DNA of 64,000 nt, taken from Sphingobacterium yanglingense. GTDB lineage: Bacteria; Bacteroidota; Bacteroidia; Sphingobacteriales; Sphingobacteriaceae. The translations under genes and the position numbers were made by a program. The notes beneath the pieces are model-generated. The model made no database searches. It saw only the letters and a program-made list of their open reading frames with translations, and was not told where the DNA came from. Below, piece after piece: positions 26,969 through 35,589 of the stretch; positions within the stretch are counted from its first letter, which is position 1, and every line of letters starts with the position of its first letter. The stretch is from assembly GCF_004363245.1 (NCBI RefSeq), contig NZ_SNYV01000011.1, positions 1,302,001 through 1,366,000 on the forward strand, written 5' to 3'.

Positions 26969-26989
26969 ATTTTGAAGAAATTTGGAATT
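26969..26989 (-). promoter_or_regulatory. Candidate response-regulator binding motif, copy 2
   Basis: A 21-bp motif 20 bp upstream of the response-regulator start, matching 24972-24992 at 19 of 21 positions. Two possible -7 boxes (TATCTTTA, TAGATTTG on the minus strand) lie between it and the start codon. Confidence 0.5.
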
Positions 26990-27018
26990 CATTTCAATAC
27001 TTATTGTCCAACTGAAAA

Positions 27019-29595
27019 CTATCTTTTGGTAATTTTACTGATGACCATAGGCAATGAAGCTAGATCATAATGGTTTTCGTATATCATGTATTTGGCAGTC
27101 CAAACGGGCGAAAACTTATCTTTAAACTCATAAAGCCCTTGATAATGCTTGAACTGTGGTAGCTTTTCATAGGCAAATTTTATCGCCCACTCAGGGAATC
27201 CCTTGGGATTTTCGATTCCGGACATAGCGGCCATTCCCATATTAAGATACCGTAAATTTTGTTTTTTCACTTCTCCAATTAGAGCCACAATCAAGGCATC
27301 CATCACACCGGATGGAGCATCTTCGGTTCTCCGGATAAGATCGTAAGTAAGCTCTCCAACTACGTAATCTGGAATAATATTAAGGAAAGCCACAATCATC
27401 TCGTCTTCGTTTTCGACGGTAATGATTTGTTGTTGTTTTAACTCATCCCAGTTGAATACACCCGAGGAGAAGAAAAGCTCGTGACGCCCCGTAACCGATA
27501 ACCAATTGTCTGAGACAAACTGTAATTTTTGCAATATTCCATCTTTTATAGGTGGTTGGAGCAAACAGGTTTTGAATCCCTTTTTGGCAAGGGCATTCAT
27601 CGTATTGCGCAGCGATTTACGTTCCTTTCCTTCCAATGTAAACGCTGTCGTATCCACGATGGCTTCTAATCCTATCGGCAAAGCTTTTTTTCCTAGTGCT
27701 TGAAAAACATTTATTCTTTCAGCAGCGATTTTATAGTATGCTGTCTTTAAGCCATTGGAGAAGCAAAACTTTTCAAACTCCTTTATTAACACGGTCACCG
27801 TCTGATGATCATCGGGGCAAACCGGCTCTCCAAGTGCCACAGCATAACCATCCGCAGACTTATAGGCTACAAAGCCAGATACCGTAGTAGAGAAAAAGAA
27901 CGACTTATCATCGTAACTTTTGAAATAATCATCAGCACTATGCCCATACTTCTGAACTAATGCATAAGCATCCTGTCTTTCCTTTTGTGCAGATTGGCTT
28001 TTAAAGACATAAGGCTTGATAAAGACATAAACAAGAAGCACAATAGACATTGTCCCTAGTAGGTTAATGGAGTAAATGAATCCTGTTGCAAATCTACTGA
28101 TGGGCTCGGGAACTGGATCAAGTAATAAAAAGCTACGGAGGGTACTAATAATAGCAGATTTTAAATCAAAGTCTACACCAAACTCTTTTTGATCTAAAAA
28201 ATAGAACCCTATCACACCATATATCAAAACTGAACCCAAAATAACTGCAGCGGTGAGCAGACCAAAATTTTGTAGTCTTGCATCTCCCTTTATATAGTAG
28301 TTTTTGTGTGTTGCCAATAATATTAATAATGTAAAAAAGGCTAAACATGCTTCTTCATAATCCACTCCCTTTGCGATATTACCACAAAGTGAGAGTATTG
28401 TAAGAAATACAGCCATCCACCATGCATTTTTAAAGCCTCTGAACAGGAATGCTGCACAACACAAAATCAATGCTCCTGTAATCATTACGGCTATATTTGA
28501 AAAATGGATAACGCTTAAGGGTAAAAATTCACGTAATAGATGTAAACGGTCCTGTAAAGGCGGGGTCAATACGGATAACATATTTACAATTCCAAGAACG
28601 GAAAAGAGTAAACTGGGTAGAAAGCGCATGAAAATATTACCGCGTACAAAAAAGAATGCGCCAATCCCAAAGACTAACGGCATCCAGAATTCAAAAATAC
28701 GATACAATAACGTGACCGAAATTGCTTCCACACCATTGATCCCATAACGTTGTAACATATAAATAAGCGATACCTCAACGGCTCCTAGACCACGTAGAAA
28801 TGGTGAAACTGCAAAGAATAAGGTTGCTATTGTGTAACCGGCCACACACGCTTCAAATGAAGCGTGCAGTCCTAGTGCACGCATTGCTATGTACAAGTGA
28901 AGTATCCCTGTGACTTCAATGCCAATAGACCAAAATATAGTCCAATAAATACTTTTCAAGGAATACTGTCCTGACTCAATCTCGTGATACAGTGTCTCAA
29001 TCTGTGGACTAAGTTTATACAGAATATGAAATACCCAGCCCCGCTTGACAAAGGAATGGGTAATAAGGAAAACCAAAAGCATACATCCTCCTATAACAGC
29101 CAACGCTGCCCATGTATGTTCTGTACCTTCTCTAGCTATGGTAAGATAAATGATCACTGGAACAGCTACAATTGCTAACGATACAAAACCGACAACGGCA
29201 TAGATATAAGAAGCAAAACCGATCCTACTCCTACTCACCCCCGTTCGAACAAGCTCCTCATTAAAGAACATTAAGGATGTGACTCCTCCTCCCGGGAGAA
29301 AAACACTTACTAAATTTCGCTTCAAAAAAAGTCGTAATGCCTGACCTATCGTAATAACCCGCTGCACAGCCTTAAAGGAATACACATACATTAAAGCTTG
29401 TAGAAATATGTAAATAAACGTTATAACTACGCCCAAAATCAAGAAAGCACCATCGGCATTAGAAAGGATATGAGGTAATTTTTGGATTTCATCACGTTCC
29501 TGCTTAAGAAAATAGTACGCTAGAATCAAAAAAATGAATGCTAATATTTCTTTAAAGTAGTACTGCTTTGCTTTTAGATGTGAGAACATAGGCAT
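27019..29595 (-). CDS. mprF: Phosphatidylglycerol lysyltransferase / flippase MprF
   Basis: An 858-residue inner-membrane protein. The N-terminal half (about 1-530) has many hydrophobic helices forming the flippase and membrane domain ('FLPGGGVTSLMFFNEELVR', 'VSPFLRGLGAVEVSL'). The C-terminal DUF2156 GNAT-type domain (about 550-850) transfers an amino acid from aminoacyl-tRNA to phosphatidylglycerol ('YKSADGYAVALGEPVCPDD', 'YLNMGMAAMSGIE'). The product reduces negative membrane charge and protects against cationic peptides. Its ATG overlaps the original stop codon of the upstream AcvB-like gene as TAATG, so the two were translationally coupled. Lysine as the donor is inferred from the family. 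Confidence 0.9.
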   Translation of the reverse strand: MPMFSHLKAKQYYFKEILAFIFLILAYYFLKQERDEIQKLPHILSNADGAFLILGVVITFIYIFLQALMYVYSFKAVQRVITIGQALRLFLKRNLVSVFLPGGGVTSLMFFNEELVRTGVSRSRIGFASYIYAVVGFVSLAIVAVPVIIYLTIAREGTEHTWAALAVIGGCMLLVFLITHSFVKRGWVFHILYKLSPQIETLYHEIESGQYSLKSIYWTIFWSIGIEVTGILHLYIAMRALGLHASFEACVAGYTIATLFFAVSPFLRGLGAVEVSLIYMLQRYGINGVEAISVTLLYRIFEFWMPLVFGIGAFFFVRGNIFMRFLPSLLFSVLGIVNMLSVLTPPLQDRLHLLREFLPLSVIHFSNIAVMITGALILCCAAFLFRGFKNAWWMAVFLTILSLCGNIAKGVDYEEACLAFFTLLILLATHKNYYIKGDARLQNFGLLTAAVILGSVLIYGVIGFYFLDQKEFGVDFDLKSAIISTLRSFLLLDPVPEPISRFATGFIYSINLLGTMSIVLLVYVFIKPYVFKSQSAQKERQDAYALVQKYGHSADDYFKSYDDKSFFFSTTVSGFVAYKSADGYAVALGEPVCPDDHQTVTVLIKEFEKFCFSNGLKTAYYKIAAERINVFQALGKKALPIGLEAIVDTTAFTLEGKERKSLRNTMNALAKKGFKTCLLQPPIKDGILQKLQFVSDNWLSVTGRHELFFSSGVFNWDELKQQQIITVENEDEMIVAFLNIIPDYVVGELTYDLIRRTEDAPSGVMDALIVALIGEVKKQNLRYLNMGMAAMSGIENPKGFPEWAIKFAYEKLPQFKHYQGLYEFKDKFSPVWTAKYMIYENHYDLASLPMVISKITKR

Positions 29596-29678
29596 TAGTC
29601 TGTACGCATTGCGAGATTAACAATTGCATTAAAGTTATTGTCGAAATGATGTCCCCCTGGCAATACTTTGGTCGTCAC
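29595..29678 (-). pseudogene. Former C-terminus of the AcvB/VirJ-like gene after an in-frame TGA
   Basis: Directly after the TGA at 29681-29679 the same frame continues for 27 codons: 'VTTKVLPGGHHF', then 'DNNFNAIVNLAMRTD' and a TAA that overlaps the mprF start. 'LPGGHHF' is where AcvB/VirJ proteins carry the catalytic His of the alpha/beta-hydrolase triad. Confidence 0.8.
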
Positions 29679-31016
29679 TCACTGATGAGAAAAGGCCTGA
29701 GATAACCCCGGATCATCATCACTGCCAAATATGCATAGTTTAAACAGTTTTTTTACGTTTTTGACTTCATCAACCACATTATAGGAAGATTTTGTTTGAC
29801 TTAAATTTAACATATCGGCAACGTGTATCTCGAAATCGCCATAACGATCAGGAGCGAGAAGAACCAAATTACTGATAGACTTAAAAGTAATTGGACTCAG
29901 CCGCTTAGCTACAAAAGGAACAACACAGGCTCCAAATGAATACCCCATCAATGTAACACGTAGATCTGGATATTGCTGTAGGTAATGTACCAAAACATTA
30001 TCTATTTGTTTGGCCGTCTCTTCGGGGGTCTTTTTATTCCAAAAATACTTTTGCGCATCTAAGCCAATAACATTAATATTTTTGGATGCAAAACTTTCCG
30101 CCAGACCTTGGTCGAAACTTGTCCAGCCACCATCTCCTGAAATCAAGAACAATAGATGCTTCCAGGAATTATCTCCTGCTTTAACTATCCGAACCGGCAG
30201 CTGGGTCTTTAATTGACCCGTAAGAGCTAACGCCGATTGATGTAATTCTTGCTGTTTTTTTAATATATCTTGGTAGGAGGCTATATAGTCTGGGAGCCAA
30301 TTGTCTGCTATGGAGAACCCATGACCTACTTTAGGCAAGCTTATTAACTTCGTATTTCCAATGCCTTTCAGAAATTCTGCGGTCGCTTGATAGTTGCAGG
30401 TTTCATCTTTTAGTCCATTCAAGACAATAAAAGGATTGGGTAATTGGGGGACCTTATTCAAATAATATGATTTACCCGGTTTTAGTACTTTATAGGACAG
30501 ACCATTGCCTTTACAAAGCGGAAGTGATAATTCTAAATCAGGACAGAATCCCAGTGCAATACCACCGGAAAATGTCCCTGCAGGCGCTTGAGCTAAAAGT
30601 GCGTATACAAATGTAGCTCCATACGAATAGCCTATAAGTAACGGCTTTTGATATATCGAAAAATTATACTTGCGTTGCAAAAACAGGCTCAACTGTTCGA
30701 AATCAGCTGCTGGATATAAACAACCTTTGGTTTGATGACCTAGATAGCTCCTATAAGATTTTGCATCTATCCCTACTACCAGTGCCCCTTGTTTAGCAAT
30801 AGCACGAGCCATATTGACAACACCATACTCCCAACCTCCATCACCAGAAATAAACAAGACTAAAGACTTAGCCTCTTTATTTGGGAATCTTTCGGGGCTG
30901 TAGATAGTCAGTTTTCCGAACCGGTGGTCTTGTATAAATTCTTGTGCTGATACCCCGTAAATAACAAACAGTAAGTATAAAAGGGTCAACAGTGTGGTTT
31001 TACGTAAACGATCCAT
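29679..31016 (-). CDS. AcvB/VirJ-like alpha/beta hydrolase (putative lysyl-phosphatidylglycerol hydrolase), prematurely terminated
   Basis: A periplasmic protein of about 445 residues with a signal peptide ending 'YGVSAQ' and two homologous halves, as in Agrobacterium AcvB. The first half has 'LVLFISGDGGWEYG' and 'IGYSYGATF'; the second has 'LFLISGDGGWTSF' and the nucleophile elbow 'LMGYSFGACVVPF'. AcvB is known to hydrolyse lysyl-phosphatidylglycerol and is often encoded next to lpiA/mprF, as here. A TGA at 29681-29679 removes the last 27 codons, including the expected catalytic His. The protein is therefore probably inactive unless the stop is read through or is a sequence error. The frame is open to an ATG at 31049; 31016 fits the signal peptide better. 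Confidence 0.82.
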   Translation of the reverse strand: MDRLRKTTLLTLLYLLFVIYGVSAQEFIQDHRFGKLTIYSPERFPNKEAKSLVLFISGDGGWEYGVVNMARAIAKQGALVVGIDAKSYRSYLGHQTKGCLYPAADFEQLSLFLQRKYNFSIYQKPLLIGYSYGATFVYALLAQAPAGTFSGGIALGFCPDLELSLPLCKGNGLSYKVLKPGKSYYLNKVPQLPNPFIVLNGLKDETCNYQATAEFLKGIGNTKLISLPKVGHGFSIADNWLPDYIASYQDILKKQQELHQSALALTGQLKTQLPVRIVKAGDNSWKHLLFLISGDGGWTSFDQGLAESFASKNINVIGLDAQKYFWNKKTPEETAKQIDNVLVHYLQQYPDLRVTLMGYSFGACVVPFVAKRLSPITFKSISNLVLLAPDRYGDFEIHVADMLNLSQTKSSYNVVDEVKNVKKLFKLCIFGSDDDPGLSQAFSHQ

Positions 31017-31154
31017 TTCTCCAGCTTTTGTCCAGTCATTTAGAATCATGAATATCCCCTGATAGCTAACGCTATATACTTATAAATTTACAGTTAAAAT
31101 CTAATATAATTCGTGTTTTTCAAAAAGTGTGATAGAAATATTTATTCAACCAAT

Positions 31155-31769
31155 TCATATCTTCTTAAAACTACAGAATACGAAGTTTTGTTCGGTACCG
31201 AAAGGTGTCACATGATTTTCTCTAAGACAGGAGCGCCTATCAAAATGCCCGTGGAATATGTCTCTCAAAGTATCTTCTGTGTATCGTTTAATTTCCAGCC
31301 CACTACATTTTAATGGTCCATTCTCAGAAAAGGTTCCTATTATCATATGCCCGGTTACGGATCGCTGCACAATATCAAGATAAGCGGAAAGTTGTTGTTC
31401 TGCAGTTAAAAAATGAAAAGCAGCTCTATCGTGCCAAAGATCATACATTGCTTCGGGTTCGAAAGTTGTAATGTCAGATTCTATCCATTTCACCATTTTG
31501 GCACGGTCTCCCAGACGAAGCTGTGCTCGCTCCAAAGCTTTTCCGGATATGTCTAACACCGTAACATTCTCAAAACCTAAGTTCAATAAATGATCTACCA
31601 AATTGCTATCTCCCCCTCCTACGTCTATAATAGCAGCGTCCTTGGCCAAACATAAAGAAGAAATAAACGTTAGCGAGGTCTTTGGAACAACTTGTGTCCA
31701 GCTCACTTCTTCTGCTTTTTTAGTATTATATACATTTTCCCAATGTTCCTTGACGATATGATCCTCCAT
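31155..31769 (-). CDS. Class I SAM-dependent methyltransferase
   Basis: A 204-residue cytoplasmic protein. Motif I is 'AIIDVGGGDSNLVDHL', the acidic strand is 'VTVLDISGKALE' and motif II is 'IESDITTFEP'. 'MYDLWHDRAAFHFL' is typical of a small methyltransferase family common in Bacteroidota and related to thiopurine-type enzymes. The substrate is unknown. It is 205 bp from the xus operon, with AT-rich DNA between, and is probably transcribed separately. Confidence 0.87.
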   Translation of the reverse strand: MEDHIVKEHWENVYNTKKAEEVSWTQVVPKTSLTFISSLCLAKDAAIIDVGGGDSNLVDHLLNLGFENVTVLDISGKALERAQLRLGDRAKMVKWIESDITTFEPEAMYDLWHDRAAFHFLTAEQQLSAYLDIVQRSVTGHMIIGTFSENGPLKCSGLEIKRYTEDTLRDIFHGHFDRRSCLRENHVTPFGTEQNFVFCSFKKI

Positions 31770-31973
31770 AGTATTACATTTTCATCATTTAAAAATTACT
31801 ATTGACAAATTGCCCATTGGCTAAGTTATGTATATATATATTATTAATAAGTTACTTTTGTTACTATACATCCTTTTCTGAGTATATCGTTTAAACTTGA
31901 CAATATATTCAGAATATTAAGCTTCTACACATACCATCGGGTACAAAGCTAGTCGATGTGGATGAAGCAAAAG

Positions 31974-33623
31974 TTAGTTTCTCGTCTGATCTAAGGTCGC
32001 AAAAAAGCGCTTCGACTTAATAAAAGCAATCATTCCGATAGTACCTATCGTAAGCCACAGAAGATCGACAACCAATATATCTGTGTGACGTCTCGATATA
32101 GTAGACCACACCCAATTATTGGAAATAACACCATTGACAATAGGAATACAGTATGCTAAAATACTGCCGGATAAAAGCGTTTCTCTATTGGTCCGATTGA
32201 TATCTTTACGTAGCGTGTAATATAGGGTGAGTATAAGCCAACTGTAAAAATAAACGCTGTAAATAAAATGCTGATTAACTTCCGACTTTAGCTTAATAGC
32301 AATAAATGTAAGTGCTGTAACAGGCAACATGGTCAGGCATGCAGCCATAAACAAGTTGGCCATCCACAGATTGAACTTCCGCTTTCTCGGTATAACATTA
32401 TTCTTGTTTCGAGCTACCAGCCATATTAATATGCCGGAGGTGATAACGAGACAACCCATAATCCCCAGTACAAAATAGATGGTTTTTACCGGATAACCGC
32501 CATAATCTCCGAAATGTAACCGATACAAGAGGCTTTTGACCTTATCGACGTAGGTAGGATGATCCATAGGTGATTTTTCTTCTACAACTTGATCGTTATG
32601 GATCTGATAATCAATAATGCCAGTACCAGCAAAACTCTTGTTAAAATGTGGTTCAAACTCTGCTAGGATATGCATATTAGAATCGGCATAATTCTTAATA
32701 TGGATGCGCTTCATCTCCGCATCAGGCCATTTCTCCTGTGCCAGATCCAGATAATGAGCTACCTGCACTTCCTTTACCATTGGTTTGTATGAATATTCGT
32801 GCTTTATACTTCTGGAATAGCCTAATTCCTGATACATTTTGTCCTGATCTCCTCCATAGAGTAACTTTCCGAAAGGAATAGCTAACACAGAGTTTATAAT
32901 CAGGAATACACCCGTCACTGCATATAAAAACTGAAAAGGAAACCCGACTACGCCTAAAGCGGTATGCATATCGGTCCATACGGTCTTCCATTTTTTAAAG
33001 GGTCTATAAATGAAAAAGTTGGACACAATCTTATCCCAGTGCAGCATCAGCCCTGTAATCAATGCGAATAGAAATAAAAAAGAGGTAATCCCTGCGACAA
33101 AGTAACCGAAAGGTGCAATACCAACTCTAATCGGAACTTCATTCAACTGCGCTAGAAAATGTAAACGATAGAGAAACTCCGACATATCGTAATTACTTGC
33201 ATAATCGCCTGATTTGTGCTGTACAAAATCATAAGAAAAATACTTGGAGTCTGTATTACCTCCGCGGCCACGTCCTTTTTTCTGCTCCTTAACAGGCTTC
33301 TTTTGAGCCATATTCTCCTTATTCAGGATGGAATCATTGGATGCCGAAATATTGACATAAGTTCCTGTACCTCCTTGATTAGGATAGAAGGTGAGATCAC
33401 GTCCTCTCAAATCCATCTCGCGCCCTAATGAGTCAATCAGCTTATCGTAATTTGCAAAGTCCTGTTCATACTTGGCGTAAGAAGTTCCTTTTTGCCAGGC
33501 TGCGATTTCATCTCTAAAAAATGAAAAGGAGCCAGCAAAAAAAATCACGTATAGTAAAGCGCAAATAATAATACCACTGATGGTATGGGTATTGAAGTAA
33601 ATATTATAATTTCTGATGTTCAT
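31974..33623 (-). CDS. xusC: PepSY-domain inner-membrane protein XusC
   Basis: A 549-residue membrane protein from the start at 33623, which lies 2 bp after the preceding gene. The first helix is 'IIICALLYVIFFAGSFSFF', then a periplasmic PepSY region, a helix pair ('FLFLFALITGLMLHW'), 'LGVVGFPFQFLYAVTGVFL', a second PepSY region and several C-terminal helices. The architecture matches the PepSY_TM family of iron-reductase-like proteins. In Bacteroides thetaiotaomicron XusC is the inner-membrane part of the XusABC xenosiderophore system, and the same gene set is present here. The role, reducing or releasing iron from the imported siderophore, is inferred. The frame is open to 33737, but that extension is not family-like. 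Confidence 0.82.
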   Translation of the reverse strand: MNIRNYNIYFNTHTISGIIICALLYVIFFAGSFSFFRDEIAAWQKGTSYAKYEQDFANYDKLIDSLGREMDLRGRDLTFYPNQGGTGTYVNISASNDSILNKENMAQKKPVKEQKKGRGRGGNTDSKYFSYDFVQHKSGDYASNYDMSEFLYRLHFLAQLNEVPIRVGIAPFGYFVAGITSFLFLFALITGLMLHWDKIVSNFFIYRPFKKWKTVWTDMHTALGVVGFPFQFLYAVTGVFLIINSVLAIPFGKLLYGGDQDKMYQELGYSRSIKHEYSYKPMVKEVQVAHYLDLAQEKWPDAEMKRIHIKNYADSNMHILAEFEPHFNKSFAGTGIIDYQIHNDQVVEEKSPMDHPTYVDKVKSLLYRLHFGDYGGYPVKTIYFVLGIMGCLVITSGILIWLVARNKNNVIPRKRKFNLWMANLFMAACLTMLPVTALTFIAIKLKSEVNQHFIYSVYFYSWLILTLYYTLRKDINRTNRETLLSGSILAYCIPIVNGVISNNWVWSTISRRHTDILVVDLLWLTIGTIGMIAFIKSKRFFATLDQTRN

Positions 33624-33625
33624 AA

Positions 33626-33904
33626 TTAGTTTTTGAGAAGATATGGTAATGCAAAAACCAAGGTTAGAACAGCATAATAAAGCCATACCTTCCATCCATT
33701 TTTTGCTAGAAAGGCAAGTAGTAACAGTACCGCCCAAAGTGTATAGCCGGTAAATGCAGCAGTGATAATCAAATTGTTCTTTTCGAAAACGGTTGATAAT
33801 AACAAATGAAACGATAGCATAACGCTATATCCTCCGACAAAACCTGCAGACATCTTTAGGAATCGCTGAAAAGGAGTACTGAGATATTTTTTGTTTGCGG
33901 GCAT
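33626..33904 (-). CDS. DUF3649-like small membrane protein
   Basis: From the ATG at 33904 this is a 92-residue protein with three hydrophobic segments and the family-like pattern 'FLKMSAGFVGGYSVMLSF' followed by 'AFTGYTLWAVLLLLAFLA'. The ATG at 33985 would overlap the upstream gene by 61 bp, so the internal start is preferred. DUF3649 and DUF3325 proteins accompany PepSY genes in siderophore-uptake operons of other bacteria. Its exact role is unknown. Confidence 0.65.
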   Translation of the reverse strand: MPANKKYLSTPFQRFLKMSAGFVGGYSVMLSFHLLLSTVFEKNNLIITAAFTGYTLWAVLLLLAFLAKNGWKVWLYYAVLTLVFALPYLLKN

Positions 33905-33924
33905 AAGGACAAATAAGAGAATCT

Positions 33925-34257
33925 CTAAAAGACAAGTAATTCCAAACTCAAACAAAGAACGAATATCGCTGCAAGTTGATACCAACGGAGTAATCCATAA
34001 GGTACCAAAAGAATAGTGACGCTAAAAGCAGCCATGATATATATCGTCAAAGCAAAGATACCAGCACCTATTCCCTGAGTTTGAGCCAAAACAAAACCGG
34101 ATAGAATGAAAAGCAATATGCTGATCGATCTTAACGTTTTTTTATATTTACTCCATTTATTCAACCAGGTGGGCCTACATGAAAATTGAACCTTTTCACT
34201 GGAATGATAAAATAAAAAGGATCCGATCAGAATCACCGATAACAGTATACTATTCAT
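33925..34257 (-). CDS. DUF3325-like small membrane protein
   Basis: A 110-residue protein with a hydrophobic N-terminus ('SILLSVILIGSFLFYH'), a basic loop, and two further helices ('SISILLFILSGFVLAQ', 'FALTIYIMAAFSVTILLV'). Size, topology and position between xusB and the PepSY gene suit DUF3325, though similarity is judged by eye only. It is co-transcribed, with 66 bp upstream and 20 bp downstream spacing. Confidence 0.6.
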   Translation of the reverse strand: MNSILLSVILIGSFLFYHSSEKVQFSCRPTWLNKWSKYKKTLRSISILLFILSGFVLAQTQGIGAGIFALTIYIMAAFSVTILLVPYGLLRWYQLAAIFVLCLSLELLVF

Positions 34258-34323
34258 TGTATATTAAAAATGTTAAGCTCTATCGCCTATAATCAAGACC
34301 ATAGAGCTTTTGAGGTTATTGAA

Positions 34324-35556
34324 TTAATTTAAGTGTTCGATAGCAGTGATCGTACCGCCTTCAACTTTCAACCCTCTGCTAGCGGTAGCTGTGGTAGCAT
34401 CTATTTTATAGATATAACTGACCCCTGAAGCTAGATTGACACCGATATAACCTGTACGGCCATCTTTGGGAGTATAGTTGTTACGCATAGTATAAGAGCT
34501 GATTTCACTCGCAACAGGTAGGCCTGTTATCTTTTTATATGTTTTATTCGCGACATTGATAACTCCTAGGATATTGCCTGTTCCATAGGCATCTTTATCC
34601 GATTTCTCATTAGAATACACGATGAAATTGTGGTTGCCTACATACAGCCATGTCGTGATATTCAATCCTCCTGAAATCTGTTCAAAATCGAAGAAATAGG
34701 ACTTATCAAACTCTCCTGTCGCTGTGTTGATTTTTACCACTGCTGAAGGCTTAGTAGAATTAAGCTTCGTACCATCTGATGCGACCGCACTAGAGAATGC
34801 ATACGCTTCTCCATTGCCTGTGAGCTCTAGCGCATCAATAAAGTATCTTCCGATAAAACTAATTCTATCGTCTTTAATAACTTTTTCCAACTTCATATCG
34901 GGATAAGAATAAATGGCTACCCATGCCTGATCGGGATAATCTGTTCCGAAGGTTGCCTTACAACAGGCTTTTATGGAGAAATAAGGTGCATACACTTTGT
35001 TACCGACCTGTTTGATCCAAGAAAAGAATGCCAACTCTCCTGGAGCCCCATTATTGGCAGCCAACTCCGCCGAATTAATGTTTCCTTGTTTGTCGATCCT
35101 CAGGGATGAAGTGTTAAATCCATACCAGCTAATCGTAGGGTTGGTTACGTTTCTTGATATTTTAGTCATCAATATATCATCGTTGACTGGTGCAAATGCT
35201 TGGACGGTCTCGGTGACTGCATTTGCCAATTTACTTAGCCCTCCATTCTGGAGTTCGTAAACTGTTACGGCTCCCGGATTGCCCTGCCCATAAAGCATGC
35301 TATAGAAACGATTCTTATGAGTCACATAATACCTGTAGGTACCATCCTGCTCTACTCCCTGTCCCTTTGTAGATATTGTCCCCTCATCCAGGCTACCAGC
35401 TGTGAGTAGATAATCTGCTATCTCGGTTTCGGCTTTAGGCGTTACCGCAACAATAAAATTGCCAGGTGTTTTATTGATGACTTCACTATCCTTGTCTTTG
35501 CAAGCAAAAAGTGCCCCTACTGTGGCCAATGCGAATAATAGGTGTTTAGATTTCAT
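34324..35556 (-). CDS. xusB: DUF4374 siderophore-binding lipoprotein XusB
   Basis: A 410-residue outer-membrane lipoprotein. The signal peptide ends in 'LFACKDKDSE' with lipidated Cys19, and the rest has a beta-propeller-type pattern ('YRYYVTHKNRFYSMLYGQG', 'PKDGRTGYIGVNL'). DUF4374 proteins pair with TonB receptors. In B. thetaiotaomicron XusB binds ferric enterobactin and similar xenosiderophores at the surface. It lies 33 bp after xusA and upstream of the small membrane proteins. Confidence 0.85.
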   Translation of the reverse strand: MKSKHLLFALATVGALFACKDKDSEVINKTPGNFIVAVTPKAETEIADYLLTAGSLDEGTISTKGQGVEQDGTYRYYVTHKNRFYSMLYGQGNPGAVTVYELQNGGLSKLANAVTETVQAFAPVNDDILMTKISRNVTNPTISWYGFNTSSLRIDKQGNINSAELAANNGAPGELAFFSWIKQVGNKVYAPYFSIKACCKATFGTDYPDQAWVAIYSYPDMKLEKVIKDDRISFIGRYFIDALELTGNGEAYAFSSAVASDGTKLNSTKPSAVVKINTATGEFDKSYFFDFEQISGGLNITTWLYVGNHNFIVYSNEKSDKDAYGTGNILGVINVANKTYKKITGLPVASEISSYTMRNNYTPKDGRTGYIGVNLASGVSYIYKIDATTATASRGLKVEGGTITAIEHLN

Positions 35557-35589
35557 ATGTTTGATATTATTTTATGATTGTTTATTTTA

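Noticed and set aside
33626..33985. 119-codon version of the DUF3649-like gene starting at 33985
   Set aside because: It overlaps the upstream gene by 61 bp; the ATG at 33904 gives family-like size and 20-bp spacing.
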